DNA from: Pseudovibrio flavus
GTDB taxonomy: Bacteria; Pseudomonadota; Alphaproteobacteria; Rhizobiales; Stappiaceae
DNA: 64,000 nucleotides
Assembly: GCF_009711345.1 (NCBI RefSeq)
Contig: NZ_SMMA01000057.1
Coordinates: forward strand, 26,952 to 90,951
Reading direction: 5' to 3'
The position numbers were made by a program, and so were the translations under genes. Positions 52,151 to 61,542 of this stretch are shown here, piece by piece. The notes beneath the pieces were generated by a model. That model was not told where the DNA came from, did not search any database, and was given only the letters and a program-made list of their open reading frames with translations. Position 1 is the stretch's first letter; each line of letters begins with the position of its first letter.

Positions 52151-52555
52151 ATGGTAATCTACGGATTGGCTTTGATGGGGGGCTGCATGATTGTCGGCTC
52201 TTTCATCGGTCGAAGCTTGGGGTGGCTTCTGGGAATTAATGCTGACGTTGGTGGCGTGGGCTTTGCGATGCTGTTTCTGGTTGTGGTCGGCCAGCGTCTC
52301 ATGGACAAGGACCAGCTTTCCAAAGCAGCGCAGAGCGGTATCGCTTTCTGGAGCGCGATGTACATTCCTGTCGTTATCGCAATGTGCGGTACACAGAACG
52401 TTGTTGCAGCTCTGACAGGTGGCCCTTTGGCGTTTATCGCCGGTCTTGGCACTGTTGTTGCCGGCTTCCTGCTCATTAAACCAATCAGTGCTCTTGGTGG
52501 TAAGTCCGAGCCGGTTGACAGCGCAGCGAATAAGCAAAAGGGAGCTGCGGAATAA
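52151..52555 (+). CDS. madL: Malonate transporter, MadL subunit
   Basis: 134 residues with about four membrane spans; MVIYGLALMGGCMIVGSFIGRSLGWLLG and a polar C-terminal tail are typical. With MadM it forms a two-part malonate importer, described for other bacteria as Na+-dependent. GGGGAGAA lies upstream and madM starts three bases after the stop. Confidence 0.93.
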   Translation: MVIYGLALMGGCMIVGSFIGRSLGWLLGINADVGGVGFAMLFLVVVGQRLMDKDQLSKAAQSGIAFWSAMYIPVVIAMCGTQNVVAALTGGPLAFIAGLGTVVAGFLLIKPISALGGKSEPVDSAANKQKGAAE

Positions 52556-52557
52556 TC

Positions 52558-53319
52558 ATGGATCAGGTCATCATTAAAGCCTTTACAAGCTATCCGCTTG
52601 TTACAGCCTTCGTGCTTGTTGGTGTTATTACCTGGATTGCAGGCATCATCTCCAAAGCCATGGGCAACCGCATTGCGGGTTCCGCTGTTGCGATTGTTAT
52701 CGGTCTGATCCTGTCTTACATCGGTGGTGTAATGACTGGCGGCTCCAAAGGTTTGTCAGACGTCAGCCTGTTCTCTGGTCTGGCTCTGCTGGGTGGTTCC
52801 GTATTCCGCGATTTCGCTATCGTGTCTACAGCTTTTGGTGCTCGTCTAGAGGAGCTTAAGAAAGCAGGTCTTCCGGGTGCAGCCTCCCTCGTCGTATCGG
52901 TGATTGTATCTATCACCATCGGTGCGGCTGTTGGTCTTGCGTTCGGTTATACCGACCCGGTCAGCCTTGCAACAATTGCTGGCGGTGCAACCACCTTCAT
53001 CGTTGGTCCTGTTACCGGTGCTGCACTTGGTGCGTCTTCCGACGTTATCGCGCTTTCCATCGCAGCTGGCGTTGTGAAGTCTATCGCGATCATGATCATG
53101 ACCCCGCTCGTTGCAAAGCGAGTAGGTCTCGATAACCCTCAGGCTGCAGCGGTTTATGGCGGTTTGATGGGCTCCACAAGTGGCGTTGCTGCCGGATTGG
53201 CTGCCACCGATCCTAAGCTTGTTCCTTATGGAGCCCTGACGGCTACCTTCTACACCGGTTTCGGCTGTCTGGTATGTCCATCCATCGGTTACATCGTTCT
53301 TGCAGCAATCTTTGGCTAA
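52558..53319 (+). CDS. madM: Malonate transporter, MadM subunit
   Basis: 253 residues with about seven to eight membrane spans and the GGATTFIVGPVTGAALG loop typical of MadM. Partner of MadL. It is followed by a 140-base gap with hairpins before the biotin transport genes. Confidence 0.93.
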   Translation: MDQVIIKAFTSYPLVTAFVLVGVITWIAGIISKAMGNRIAGSAVAIVIGLILSYIGGVMTGGSKGLSDVSLFSGLALLGGSVFRDFAIVSTAFGARLEELKKAGLPGAASLVVSVIVSITIGAAVGLAFGYTDPVSLATIAGGATTFIVGPVTGAALGASSDVIALSIAAGVVKSIAIMIMTPLVAKRVGLDNPQAAAVYGGLMGSTSGVAAGLAATDPKLVPYGALTATFYTGFGCLVCPSIGYIVLAAIFG

Positions 53320-53373
53320 GAAACCGGAGCTTTTGACAGCTCTGGACTGACAACGATGTCCGAACTCAACAGG

Positions 53374-53421
53374 TAGGGGCGCATGCATAGTCTGTCAACT
53401 CGTTTGCAGGCGGTGCCCCTA
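53374..53421 (+). terminator. Hairpin between madM and bioM
   Basis: TAGGGGC (53374-53380) pairs with GCCCCTA (53415-53421) across a loop that can fold further (TGC/GCA). No T-run follows, so it may be a processing or partial termination element that lowers bio transcription. Confidence 0.4.
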
Positions 53422-53461
53422 TCCTTGAGGGAACTACTCAACCCTTAAGTTTGGCCCTCCC

Positions 53462-54160
53462 ATGAATGTAATGCCCTTCAAAACAATTATAGAATTCAAT
53501 GCTGTAGGCTATCAAAGCGGCGAACACGAAATCCTTAAAGAGCTTAACCTCTTTATGTCAGAGCCGCGCATTGGCATTGTGGGCAGCAACGGGTCTGGCA
53601 AAAGTACTTTCCTGCGTTTGATCAATGGTCTGCTTGTACCAACCACGGGTGAGGTATGGGTGGATGGCTTGGAAACCCGCCGCTGCGCCAAACAGGTGCG
53701 CGATCGTATTTCCTTCGTCTTTCAAAACCCCGATAACCAGATTGTTCTGCCAACTGTTGAGGAAGATCTCGCCTTTGGTCTCAGCCGTTCCGACCTGTCA
53801 GCGGAAATTATCGCTAAACGGGTTGATGATGTGCTTGAGCGGTTGGATCTGGCCCACAAGCGGCATGAACCCTGCCACGTTTTAAGTGGTGGTCAAAAAC
53901 AGTTGCTGGCGATTGCAGGTGCTTTGGTGCGCCGTCCCGCTACCATCATTTTTGACGAGCCGACGACGCTTCTGGATTTGCGCAATGCGCGCCGGATTGC
54001 GGACGTTATTTACTCTCTGGAGCAGAACGTGATTACCGTGACGCACGACCTCACTCTTCTAGAGGGGTTTGATCGCGTTATGGTTATGAACGACGGCGAG
54101 GTGGTTGCTGACGACACTCCAAAGGCAGCTCTTAGCTACTACCGGCGGCTGATGTCATGA
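53462..54160 (+). CDS. bioM: Biotin ECF transporter ATPase
   Basis: 232 residues (ATG 53471 also possible). ABC ATPase: Walker A GSNGSGKST, Q-loop FQNPDNQIV (ECF type), signature LSGGQKQ, Walker B TIIFDEPTT and the switch His in VTHDLT. It powers BioN-BioY. ATGA overlap with bioN. Confidence 0.93.
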   Translation: MNVMPFKTIIEFNAVGYQSGEHEILKELNLFMSEPRIGIVGSNGSGKSTFLRLINGLLVPTTGEVWVDGLETRRCAKQVRDRISFVFQNPDNQIVLPTVEEDLAFGLSRSDLSAEIIAKRVDDVLERLDLAHKRHEPCHVLSGGQKQLLAIAGALVRRPATIIFDEPTTLLDLRNARRIADVIYSLEQNVITVTHDLTLLEGFDRVMVMNDGEVVADDTPKAALSYYRRLMS

Positions 54161-54849
54161 CCGCTTCGTTCTACATACATAAGGAAAGCTGGCTGCACCG
54201 TTTGGCTGCCGGGCGAAAGCTGTTTTGCTTGGCGGTTCTAGGTACCGGCATCTCCTTTGTTTCAGATCTATGGTTACTTGCGGGCGCACTTTCGCTGTGT
54301 GTGTGTTTGTTTCCAGCCGCACAGCTTCGCTTGGTGGTTGCGTATAATCAGGTGCGTCCGCTTTTTTGGATTATGGCTGCGCTGTTCGTAGCCAAACTGT
54401 TTACTGGGCCCTTAAGCGATGCATTTGTCGTTATTTTGCGACTTTGCATCCTTGTTCTTGCTGCCGGTTTAATAACCGTGACAACGAAAACATCAGCGCT
54501 TTTGACTGTGCTTGAGCGGGTTTTAACGCCGCTTTCGGTTTTTGGTTTTTCTGCCCCTCGCATGGCTTTTGCGCTTTCACTTGTCATTCGGTTCATTCCG
54601 GTAGTGGGGCAGATTTCGCAGGAGGTCAGGGAAGCGCAGCAAGCACGCGGACTTGGCACCAATATCTTTGCCTTGATCATTCCGTTCGTCCTGCGGATTG
54701 TGAAAATGGCTGAACAGGTTTCGCAGGCCATAGACGCCCGAGGTGGTCTGCCTGATGCAAAACCCTCTCCTGCAGTTATGCGGCGCTCCCAAGCTGTCCG
54801 TAGATCGGTCTCCGCTCCTATGGGGGCGGAGACTGATCAACCCCATTAG
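54157..54849 (+). CDS. bioN: Biotin ECF transporter transmembrane protein
   Basis: 230 residues, ECF T-component of the CbiQ/BioN type with about five membrane spans and the coupling-helix motif AQQARGLG, with a second ARG in DARGGLP. These Ala-Arg-Gly motifs contact the ATPase. Translationally coupled to bioM. Confidence 0.92.
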   Translation: MTASFYIHKESWLHRLAAGRKLFCLAVLGTGISFVSDLWLLAGALSLCVCLFPAAQLRLVVAYNQVRPLFWIMAALFVAKLFTGPLSDAFVVILRLCILVLAAGLITVTTKTSALLTVLERVLTPLSVFGFSAPRMAFALSLVIRFIPVVGQISQEVREAQQARGLGTNIFALIIPFVLRIVKMAEQVSQAIDARGGLPDAKPSPAVMRRSQAVRRSVSAPMGAETDQPH

Positions 54850-54866
54850 GTCACTGGAGAAAAATA

Positions 54867-55430
54867 ATGAATACTCGTGATACTGTGCTCGTGGCCCTTT
54901 TCGCGGCCTTTACCGTTGCCCTTGCTTTCTTTCCGCCAATCACTATTCCGCTGGTTGGCGTGCCCATTACAGCTCAGTCTCTTGGTGTGATGCTGGCAGG
55001 CGCTGTGCTTGGTGCAAACCGCGGCGCGCTTTCTATGGGCTTGGTGCTGGCGCTTGTGGCTGTTGGCTTGCCTGTTCTTGCAGGTGGCCGTGGCGGCCTT
55101 GGCGTGTTTATGGGGCCAACAGCGGGCTATCTGGTTGGCTGGCCGCTGGCAGCTTATGCAACTGGTCTGTTGTTTGAGCGCTTTTCCGGCAAAGCAAACT
55201 ATCTCGTATTTTCCAGTCTGTTCTGCATTGTGGGCGGCATCTTCGTTATGCATCCGGTGGGCGTTTTGTGGCTGTCCATCAGCGGCGGCATTCCGCTTGA
55301 TAAGGCGGTTCTTGGAACGCTTGTCTTTGTGCCGGGTGATGTGCTGAAGGCTGTTGCTGCCGCATATATCGCTATTCAGGTTCGCAAAGCCCTTGGCGCG
55401 ACCATGGGTTATGGCGCAAACCGCATCTAG
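54867..55430 (+). CDS. bioY: Biotin-binding ECF substrate protein
   Basis: 187 residues, six membrane spans, with the BioY landmarks VPITAQSLGVMLAGA, GRGGLGVFMGPTAGYLVGWP and the PGDVLKAVAAA end. It binds biotin and, with BioMN, imports it. GGAGAAA upstream. Biotin uptake next to a biotin-dependent pump makes metabolic sense. Confidence 0.95.
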   Translation: MNTRDTVLVALFAAFTVALAFFPPITIPLVGVPITAQSLGVMLAGAVLGANRGALSMGLVLALVAVGLPVLAGGRGGLGVFMGPTAGYLVGWPLAAYATGLLFERFSGKANYLVFSSLFCIVGGIFVMHPVGVLWLSISGGIPLDKAVLGTLVFVPGDVLKAVAAAYIAIQVRKALGATMGYGANRI

Positions 55431-55581
55431 AAGGCCGCTCCTTTAGTTGTCTGATCCACATTTGAAATTTGTTGTTCAGCGGGCCGGCTCTCATTTCAGG
55501 TGCTCACCACGAAGAACGACAACTTCACCCCCGCTCGTGGTCTTTTCCGTGCTCCTAATCTCAAGACCATCCCGAGCAGAC

Positions 55582-55613
55582 AAAACCGGTCCCTTCAAAG
55601 GGGCCGGTTTTTG
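55582..55613 (+). terminator. Rho-independent terminator after bioY
   Basis: AAAACCGG-CCC (55582-55593) pairs with GGG-CCGGTTTT (55600-55611), followed by further Ts. It closes the malonate/biotin block. Between bioY and here a weaker pair, CCACGA/TCGTGG followed by TCTTTT, is also seen. Confidence 0.85.
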
Positions 55614-55728
55614 TGTTGCTGGCAATCAATGTGAATTTTGCTCAAAGCGGAGTCGTCGCTATTTCGCCGAGCGTGCGTAGCTCTCTGGTAGACAGCTCAG
55701 ATATGGAATTTCGGGAAATGGCGCAAAA

Positions 55729-55805
55729 TGGTGACCCCGACAGGATTCGAACCTGTGACCTGCCGCTTAGGAGGCGGCCGCTCTATCCATCTGAGCTACG
55801 GGGCC
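55729..55805 (-). tRNA. tRNA-Arg (anticodon CCT), CCA encoded
   Basis: 77 bases on the minus strand. Acceptor stem GGCCCCG with CGGGGTC (one G-U pair), anticodon stem GCCGC/GCGGC with loop CTCCTAA giving CCT, T-arm AGGTTCGAATCCT. CCA is encoded. No integrase lies next to it. Confidence 0.96.
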
Positions 55806-56011
55806 ATGTGGTGTGCAACTACGACCTGCGATATCATGATTTAGAGAGTGATGCGAGACTGTTCACCAAACTATCGCGAGTATCCCCCGAATGCCTAGGG
55901 GCATGTTTGTTGCTGATTTGATTTGGCCCTGCAGGAACTGATTGATGCGCTTGCTGGCCAAAACTGATTGACTGTTTCGGCGCAGAGTTTGTTTGCGCTG
56001 GCTATCAGTTG

Positions 56012-56791
56012 GTGTTTGCGTTGGTTCGTATCCGGTGTCTAATTCTGCTTCTATTTGCGCTCACCCAGTCGCCCGTTCAAAGCGCTGAAGGCACCAAGGA
56101 TGTTTGCGTTCCTGAAGGCGTCGAAGGGGTGGAGGTGGAGTGGGCCGGCGCGGGCCACTCATTTTTAAGCCGTGATGGCAGAACCTACTTTCTTTCAGAT
56201 GTTTACAGCCCTCAATCTCATCAGGAGAATGAAGGGGCGGGCCATCTGCCCGTTGGTGGTCCATATATAGCCTATCCGTTAAGCGACAAGCCTGATCGCT
56301 GGGGCGAACTTCCGGCCGTTGTTGTGGGGCAGGGTGGATACACCGTGAATAAGTCTGTGATCCTAGCGGGGCAGTCCTTCGTTTTTTATGTAGGTTTAAA
56401 TACTGAATGTCAGACTGCGTTATTAGAGGCCGAGCGCCTAGCGCGCCTTGAACAGCGGGGCCTATGGCAGACGTATTCACCCTATGATGCTGAAGACGCT
56501 ACGCTTTTAAAGCGATACGGTGAGTATCACTTGGTTGAGGGAACCGTGTTGTCAGTGGGGCACACACGCAAGGTCATCTATTTAAACTTTTCAGAACGCT
56601 GGACACAGGATTTCACCGGCATTATTCAGAGAGAAAACGTAGAGGCGTTTGCTCGGTCAGGCATTGATGTTGATGCGCTTGAAGGGCAGTTCGTGCGATT
56701 GCGAGGGGTTGTTCAATTACGACGCGGTCCCGAAATATTGCTAGAACACGCCGCTCAACTGGAAGTCTTGCAGCCGGAGTCCCTTAACTAA
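56012..56791 (+). CDS. Exported nuclease-like (SNase-homologous) protein
   Basis: About 259 residues from GTG 56012; TTG 56009 is also possible. Signal peptide MVFALVRIRCLILLLFALTQ..QSAEG. A first half resembling the staphylococcal nuclease OB fold (DGRTYFLSDVYSP, LLEAERLARLEQRGLWQ) and a second OB-like half (EGTVLSVGHTRKVIYLNFSERWTQDFTGII). The catalytic Arg-Glu-Arg set of true nucleases is not clear, so activity is uncertain. The M48 protease gene starts two bases after its stop. Confidence 0.7.
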   Translation: MFALVRIRCLILLLFALTQSPVQSAEGTKDVCVPEGVEGVEVEWAGAGHSFLSRDGRTYFLSDVYSPQSHQENEGAGHLPVGGPYIAYPLSDKPDRWGELPAVVVGQGGYTVNKSVILAGQSFVFYVGLNTECQTALLEAERLARLEQRGLWQTYSPYDAEDATLLKRYGEYHLVEGTVLSVGHTRKVIYLNFSERWTQDFTGIIQRENVEAFARSGIDVDALEGQFVRLRGVVQLRRGPEILLEHAAQLEVLQPESLN

Positions 56792-56793
56792 CA

Positions 56794-58263
56794 ATGGGCG
56801 TACCTGTCGAAAATCGTAAGCTCTCTTCTATGCTTAAGGGAGCCGTGGTGATTGCTTTGTCGCTGTTTGTGGCAAGCTGTCAGCTCACCAACTCCACGGT
56901 TATTGGCAGTACAAAACCGGGTGTTTTAAGGCCGAACCTTGCCAATGACATAGGCAAGAAGGAGCACCCTCGCGTTGTTGCCACTTACGGCGGCGTATAT
57001 GAGGATGCTGGTGCCGAACGTGCAATTGCCAAGGTTGTTGGCGGTCTGGTTGCCGCGTCTGACAATCCTTCCCAGCGTTACCGCATTACGCTGCTTAACT
57101 CGCCGACGGTTAACGCCTTCGCTCTACCGGGCGGTTATCTCTATGTGACTCGCGGTCTGCTTGCTTTGGCGAACGACACCTCCGAGCTTGCAGCAGTGCT
57201 TTCTCACGAGATGGCGCACGTAACGGCTGATCACGCCATGCAGCGTCAGCGCCGTGCAGAGGCAGCTGAGCTTGCTAACCGTGTTATGAGCTCGGTTGTC
57301 GAAGATAAAGCCAAGGTTGATGCTGCGGTGAAGTCATCGCAGGTGTCCTTTGCTCGCTTTTCGCAAGAGCAGGAATTGATGGCGGATGACATTGGCATTC
57401 GCACGCTCACACGAGCCGGTTATGATCCTTACGCCGCTTCGCGCTTCCTTAAGACCATGGATAAGTTCGCGAAGTATCAAAGTGTTAGAGGGCAGACCAG
57501 CAGTGCGCCAGACTTCCTCTCATCGCACCCTAATACGCCTGAACGCATCCAGCGCGCTGTGCAAAGCGCTCGCCAGATTGGTGCTCCGGGAATTGGAGAA
57601 CGCAAACAAACTGAATACCTGACCAGCTTGGACGGGCTGCTTTACGGTGATGATCCGCTTGAAGGGTTTATCCGCAGCCGTAGCTTCCTGCACAAGGGGC
57701 TGGGTATCTCCTTCAGCGTGCCAAAAGGCTTTGTGCTGGAGAACTCTGCTGATGCGGTACTCGCCAGCAACGGCAAAGGCACAGCGATGCGCTTTGATGG
57801 TGCTGATCTAAGCGGCCACGAAACGCTTGAAGGCTACCTTAACAGTGGCTGGATCAACGGGCTTATTCAGAACTCGGTTCGTCTGACGACGGTTAACGGG
57901 CTACCGGCTGTTATTGGCTCCGCTGTGACCGATGGCTGGTCATTCCGCATCGGTGTGGTGCGTATTGGCAAGACGGGCTATCGCTTTATCTTTGCCAGCA
58001 GAACACCGAACAGTGCCTTTACCCGCGACTTTAATAAGTCCATGGAGAGCTTCCGCCAGTTGTCTCCGGCTGAGCAGGCGCGCCTACGCCCGCTTCGTAT
58101 CAAAATCATTCAGGCCAAAGAAGGCGATACGCCTCGTAAGCTTGCTGTTGGTATGAGCGGCGTAGAACCAGCACGGCGTCTGGAACTGTTCCGCATTCTC
58201 AATCAGGTGAAGTCTGATGAGCGTCTCGAAGCGGGACGCGTTCTCAAGCTTGTAACTGACTAA
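56794..58263 (+). CDS. M48 family metalloprotease lipoprotein (BepA/LoiP-like)
   Basis: 489 residues. The N terminus has a lipobox FVASC with Cys29, so it is a lipid-anchored periplasmic protein. HEMAH (138-142) is the zinc site, with a Glu in QEQELMADD as the third ligand, and the SSHPNTPERI segment follows. The C-terminal 60 residues (KEGDTPRKLAVGMSG..LNQV) look like a LysM-type or LolP-like wall-binding end. It probably takes part in outer-membrane protein quality control. Convergent with the antiporter gene, overlapping by four bases. Confidence 0.9.
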   Translation: MGVPVENRKLSSMLKGAVVIALSLFVASCQLTNSTVIGSTKPGVLRPNLANDIGKKEHPRVVATYGGVYEDAGAERAIAKVVGGLVAASDNPSQRYRITLLNSPTVNAFALPGGYLYVTRGLLALANDTSELAAVLSHEMAHVTADHAMQRQRRAEAAELANRVMSSVVEDKAKVDAAVKSSQVSFARFSQEQELMADDIGIRTLTRAGYDPYAASRFLKTMDKFAKYQSVRGQTSSAPDFLSSHPNTPERIQRAVQSARQIGAPGIGERKQTEYLTSLDGLLYGDDPLEGFIRSRSFLHKGLGISFSVPKGFVLENSADAVLASNGKGTAMRFDGADLSGHETLEGYLNSGWINGLIQNSVRLTTVNGLPAVIGSAVTDGWSFRIGVVRIGKTGYRFIFASRTPNSAFTRDFNKSMESFRQLSPAEQARLRPLRIKIIQAKEGDTPRKLAVGMSGVEPARRLELFRILNQVKSDERLEAGRVLKLVTD

Positions 58264-59489
58264 TGATCTTGCTGATGCTGTTTGGGTTTTGTACCGAACA
58301 GCATTCTCACAAATGGGTTGGCGCTTAATCCGTGCAAAACGACGCTTAGGAATACCGTGCAGGCAGCAGTAGCTGATACGGCTTGGGCGGATGGTAAGTG
58401 CGCATCCAACGTCATGATAACAAAGACGATTGTGGCCAAGCCACGCGGGCCGAACCAACCGATAAACGACTTCTCTGCAAAGCCTAAAGGCTGTCCCCAA
58501 AGCGCGATGTAGACGGGAACCATGCGCAGCACCGTCAGGCTAAGAATGGCGTAAATTACGTTCTCGATTGTAACCGTTAAAAGCACCTGACCAACAACAC
58601 CAGCGCCAAATACAACCCATGCTACGAGGGACAGGGAGTCTCCAATGCCCTCGGCTGAGATCACCATCTCTTCCTTGTGTTTTTTGTAGAAGTACCCAAA
58701 TGCAAGCCCGCCGGTGAAGGATGCGATAAAGCCGCTGCCGCCAGCTACAGGGGCGAGGGAGAAGGAAAATAGGGCAAGGGCAGCTACCGTTAGCTGTTTC
58801 CAGCTGGGGCTTAGCCAATGGCGTTTGTGGGCTATGCCCATGAGAACGCTGCCCACGTAAGCGCTTGCGATACCTACGATAAGCCCAATGCCGATCTCTT
58901 TAACCAGCAGGGCGACAGCAAGTCTTCCTATGCTGTCAGCAAGATGCGGATGAATTGCCACTGTTAAAAGCGATAGAACAATGGGTACGCATATGCCGTC
59001 GTTGAGGCCGCTTTCGACAGTTAAGCCTTCGCGAATATTCATGGGAACAGCGGGCGATGTCACAACCGACTTACCTAGGGCTGCATCAGTTGGAGAGAGC
59101 ATCGTCGCGAGCAGAGCAACTTCCAGCAGCATTAGAGATGGCATCAAGACCATGCCGGCAGCCATACCAAACAAGATGGTAAGCGGTAGGCCAATGAGCA
59201 AAAGCCGACGGGGCAAGCCGATCGACTTCATAAGCACTTTGAGGTCTGTGTTAGCCGCATCTGTAAACAGGATCAGCGCCAGCGCCATTTCCGCAAGTAA
59301 GCGGATGGTCTCAACCTCGATATTTGTCTCCAGAAAGCCAAATCCGTAAGGGCCGAACGCGAAACCAAGGATGCAGAAAAACAAGGCGCCGTTGATGGGC
59401 AGCTTTTCGATAGCGCGACTGGAAATGCTGTAAATGAAAATGATGGCAAACAGAATTGCTATAGACAGATAGATCATATGGGCCGCCAC
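58260..59489 (-). CDS. Cation:proton antiporter (NhaP/CPA1 family)
   Basis: 409 residues from GTG 59489 (ATG 59477 is an alternative). About twelve membrane spans. The ion-binding Asp region is MLSPTDAALG, followed by GLNDGICVPIV; GWFGPRGLATIVF late in the protein is typical of NhaP-type antiporters. It exchanges Na+ or K+ for H+; useful in a cell that keeps a sodium gradient. Confidence 0.9.
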   Translation of the reverse strand: MAAHMIYLSIAILFAIIFIYSISSRAIEKLPINGALFFCILGFAFGPYGFGFLETNIEVETIRLLAEMALALILFTDAANTDLKVLMKSIGLPRRLLLIGLPLTILFGMAAGMVLMPSLMLLEVALLATMLSPTDAALGKSVVTSPAVPMNIREGLTVESGLNDGICVPIVLSLLTVAIHPHLADSIGRLAVALLVKEIGIGLIVGIASAYVGSVLMGIAHKRHWLSPSWKQLTVAALALFSFSLAPVAGGSGFIASFTGGLAFGYFYKKHKEEMVISAEGIGDSLSLVAWVVFGAGVVGQVLLTVTIENVIYAILSLTVLRMVPVYIALWGQPLGFAEKSFIGWFGPRGLATIVFVIMTLDAHLPSAQAVSATAACTVFLSVVLHGLSANPFVRMLFGTKPKQHQQDH

Positions 59490-59575
59490 TTCTGTTGGTT
59501 CTCTTCAGTAACCAACACTCGGCAACTTCGGTATCCTCTGAAATGGGGGTTTTGGTGGCGATAAGGCAATAAAAA

Positions 59576-59594
59576 ACCCGGCTCAAGGCCGGGT
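59576..59594 (-). terminator. Rho-independent terminator of carD
   Basis: On the minus strand ACCCGGC (59588-59594) pairs with GCCGGGT (59576-59582), followed by a run of Ts. Confidence 0.85.
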
Positions 59595-59618
59595 CTTTCA
59601 AAAATTCTGTTGTTGCCC

Positions 59619-60194
59619 TTAAGCGGCAGCTTCCTGACCGTCATCATCAGTAGAAGCGGTCTTGGCAGGGCGGCCTGGTGCGGTGGACAGGATCTGCTCG
59701 ATCTGGCGCACTGCTTCAGCGTCACTCTGCTTCTGAACAGCTGCGATTTCGCGAGCCATACGATCCAGAGCAGCTTCATAGAGCTGACGTTCGGAATAGG
59801 ACTGCTCTGGCTGAGCATCGGAACGGTAAAGGTCACGAACAACTTCAGCGATAGAGATGAGATCGCCGGAATTGATCTTTGCTTCATATTCCTGAGCGCG
59901 GCGGCTCCACATGGTGCGCTTAACGCGTGGCTTACCTTTAATCGTCTCAAAGGCTTTTTTCACTACGGACGCTTCGGAGAGTTTCCGCATACCGACGGAG
60001 GCAATTTTCGCAACTGGCACGCGCAGGGTCATCTTCTCTTGCTCAAACTCGATTACGAGGAGCTCCAGTGAAAAACCAGCTACGTTCTGCTCTTCGATAG
60101 CAGTGATAAGCCCTACACCGTGGGACGGGTAGATGATGTGTTCACCGGTTTTGAAACCTTGACGCTGCGCGGTCTTCTTTGCGGTTGTGGCCAT
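59619..60194 (-). CDS. CarD family transcriptional regulator
   Basis: 191 residues. An N-terminal RNA-polymerase-interacting Tudor-like domain (FKTGEHIIYPSHGVGLITAIEEQ) and a helical C-terminal domain with the conserved basic MWSRRAQEYEAKINSGDLISIAEVVRDLYR. CarD binds the beta subunit of RNA polymerase and stabilises open promoter complexes. The C-terminal tail is acidic. Confidence 0.95.
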   Translation of the reverse strand: MATTAKKTAQRQGFKTGEHIIYPSHGVGLITAIEEQNVAGFSLELLVIEFEQEKMTLRVPVAKIASVGMRKLSEASVVKKAFETIKGKPRVKRTMWSRRAQEYEAKINSGDLISIAEVVRDLYRSDAQPEQSYSERQLYEAALDRMAREIAAVQKQSDAEAVRQIEQILSTAPGRPAKTASTDDDGQEAAA

Positions 60195-60623
60195 ACGCTA
60201 TATTACTCCTGCGCAGTAAACCGACACGTTTTGCCGGTTTATGACGCCGCATCGTATACGACGCCTTCCTGTAAAACGAACAGACAGCGAAGCATTAGCG
60301 GAAGATTTATTCCACTCTAGCCTCGACTGGCGTTCACATGTGATGGCCGGTTGCTAAATTCTAAAATCCGGTAGTAATGGGCAAAGAATTATATTAGCAG
60401 CCCCGAAACACTGGACTGCGCCCATAAAAAAACTCCTCTTTTTAGGGAGGGAGCGTAACCGGTAAGACAAACGACCTTCCAAAGTGTATAACACATTATC
60501 CACGGATTTCCAACTACTACATAAAAAAAATGCAAGTAGGACTATCCGCGGATAATTTCAGGTCAGATATGTGCCGCAGAAAAACCTTGGAGGCAATTTG
60601 CGGTAATTTTATTTAATTAATTC
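60195..60623. other. Intergenic region between fdxA and carD
   Basis: 429 bases, AT-rich in part, with no supported gene. It should hold the carD promoter and the fdxA 3' end. A CTCC..GGGAG hairpin (about 60431-60451) is seen, of no known role. Confidence 0.4.
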
Positions 60624-60965
60624 TCAGGAATCGCCGGAACCCGGGTTTTCCGAGAAGTATTTTTCCAGTTTTTCTTTAACACCGTCAAATTCCGCAGCTT
60701 CAGGAAGCGGGTCTTTTCTTACGGTGAGGTTTGGCCATTTCGCAGCGTATTCGGCGTTCAGCTCAATCCACTTTTCAAGGCCCGGATCGGTGTCAGGGAG
60801 AATCGCTTCTGCCGGGCATTCCGGTTCACATACACCGCAGTCGATGCATTCTTCCGGGTCAATCACCAGCATGTTTTCACCCTCGTAGAAACAGTCTACA
60901 GGGCAAACTTCAACGCAGTCTGTGTATTTGCATTTGATGCAATTATCAGTGACGACGTATGTCAT
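60624..60965 (-). CDS. fdxA: Seven-iron ferredoxin
   Basis: 113 residues. Nine cysteines: Cys9, 12, 17, 21, 25 and Cys40, 43, 46, 50. The second set, [12 protein letters not shown], binds [4Fe-4S], and the first set, with C-x-x-x-x-x-x-x-C spacing, is the FdxA type with [3Fe-4S]. A small cytoplasmic electron carrier. The C-terminal extension is typical of proteobacterial FdxA. Confidence 0.94.
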   Translation of the reverse strand: MTYVVTDNCIKCKYTDCVEVCPVDCFYEGENMLVIDPEECIDCGVCEPECPAEAILPDTDPGLEKWIELNAEYAAKWPNLTVRKDPLPEAAEFDGVKEKLEKYFSENPGSGDS

Positions 60966-61135
60966 CGTAATCCTCTTGGTCCTTGGACGTTATTACCCCA
61001 CGCCATTGGCGGAACTATCCAGAGCCGACGTTCGCGTTCTTGAACAGCATGGGTATCTGCTTTCCCTATGGAGTGCAAGCGTTTGCGACACCTCATTTGC
61101 CGTGGGCTTGTACCAGCCTTTTTAGCATTGGCGCT

Positions 61136-61519
61136 TTAAAAGGGATCAATTTCCTTGACGCGTTTGAACTCGACAATTTGCCTGCGTTCACGCTTGGTCG
61201 GTCTGCCTGCGCCGCGTTCTCGTTCAGCCTGTTTGGCTTCTTCTTTCGGCGGTGGAGGCGGGGAAATATCCTCATAAAGCCCCTGAGCTTCTGGCGCGGG
61301 ACCGCGACGGGTTCCCAAGTCTTGGACTTTAAGTACAAGAAGGCGGCGGGGAAGCACGATGGTCAACACATCATCTACCTTGATAGGATGCTTGGATGCG
61401 CTGACCTTTTCTTTGTTAACCCGGATATGCCCGGACACTGCCAGCTTTTGTGCCAGTGTCCGCGACTTAGTAATGCGTGCGTACCAGAGCCATTTATCTA
61501 TGCGCTGACTTGCCTGCAT
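61136..61519 (-). CDS. S4-domain RNA-binding protein (HslR/Hsp15-like)
   Basis: 127 residues. S4 domain at residues 5-65 (RIDKWLWYARITKSRTLAQKLAVSGHIRVNKEKV), then a Pro-rich linker and a basic tail (GRPTKRERRQI). Hsp15 binds stalled 50S subunits with peptidyl-tRNA. It lies just downstream of the helicase gene (23 bases) on the same strand and is probably co-transcribed with it. Confidence 0.9.
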   Translation of the reverse strand: MQASQRIDKWLWYARITKSRTLAQKLAVSGHIRVNKEKVSASKHPIKVDDVLTIVLPRRLLVLKVQDLGTRRGPAPEAQGLYEDISPPPPPKEEAKQAERERGAGRPTKRERRQIVEFKRVKEIDPF

Positions 61520-61542
61520 GTGACCTCTTCAAGAAAAGGCGA

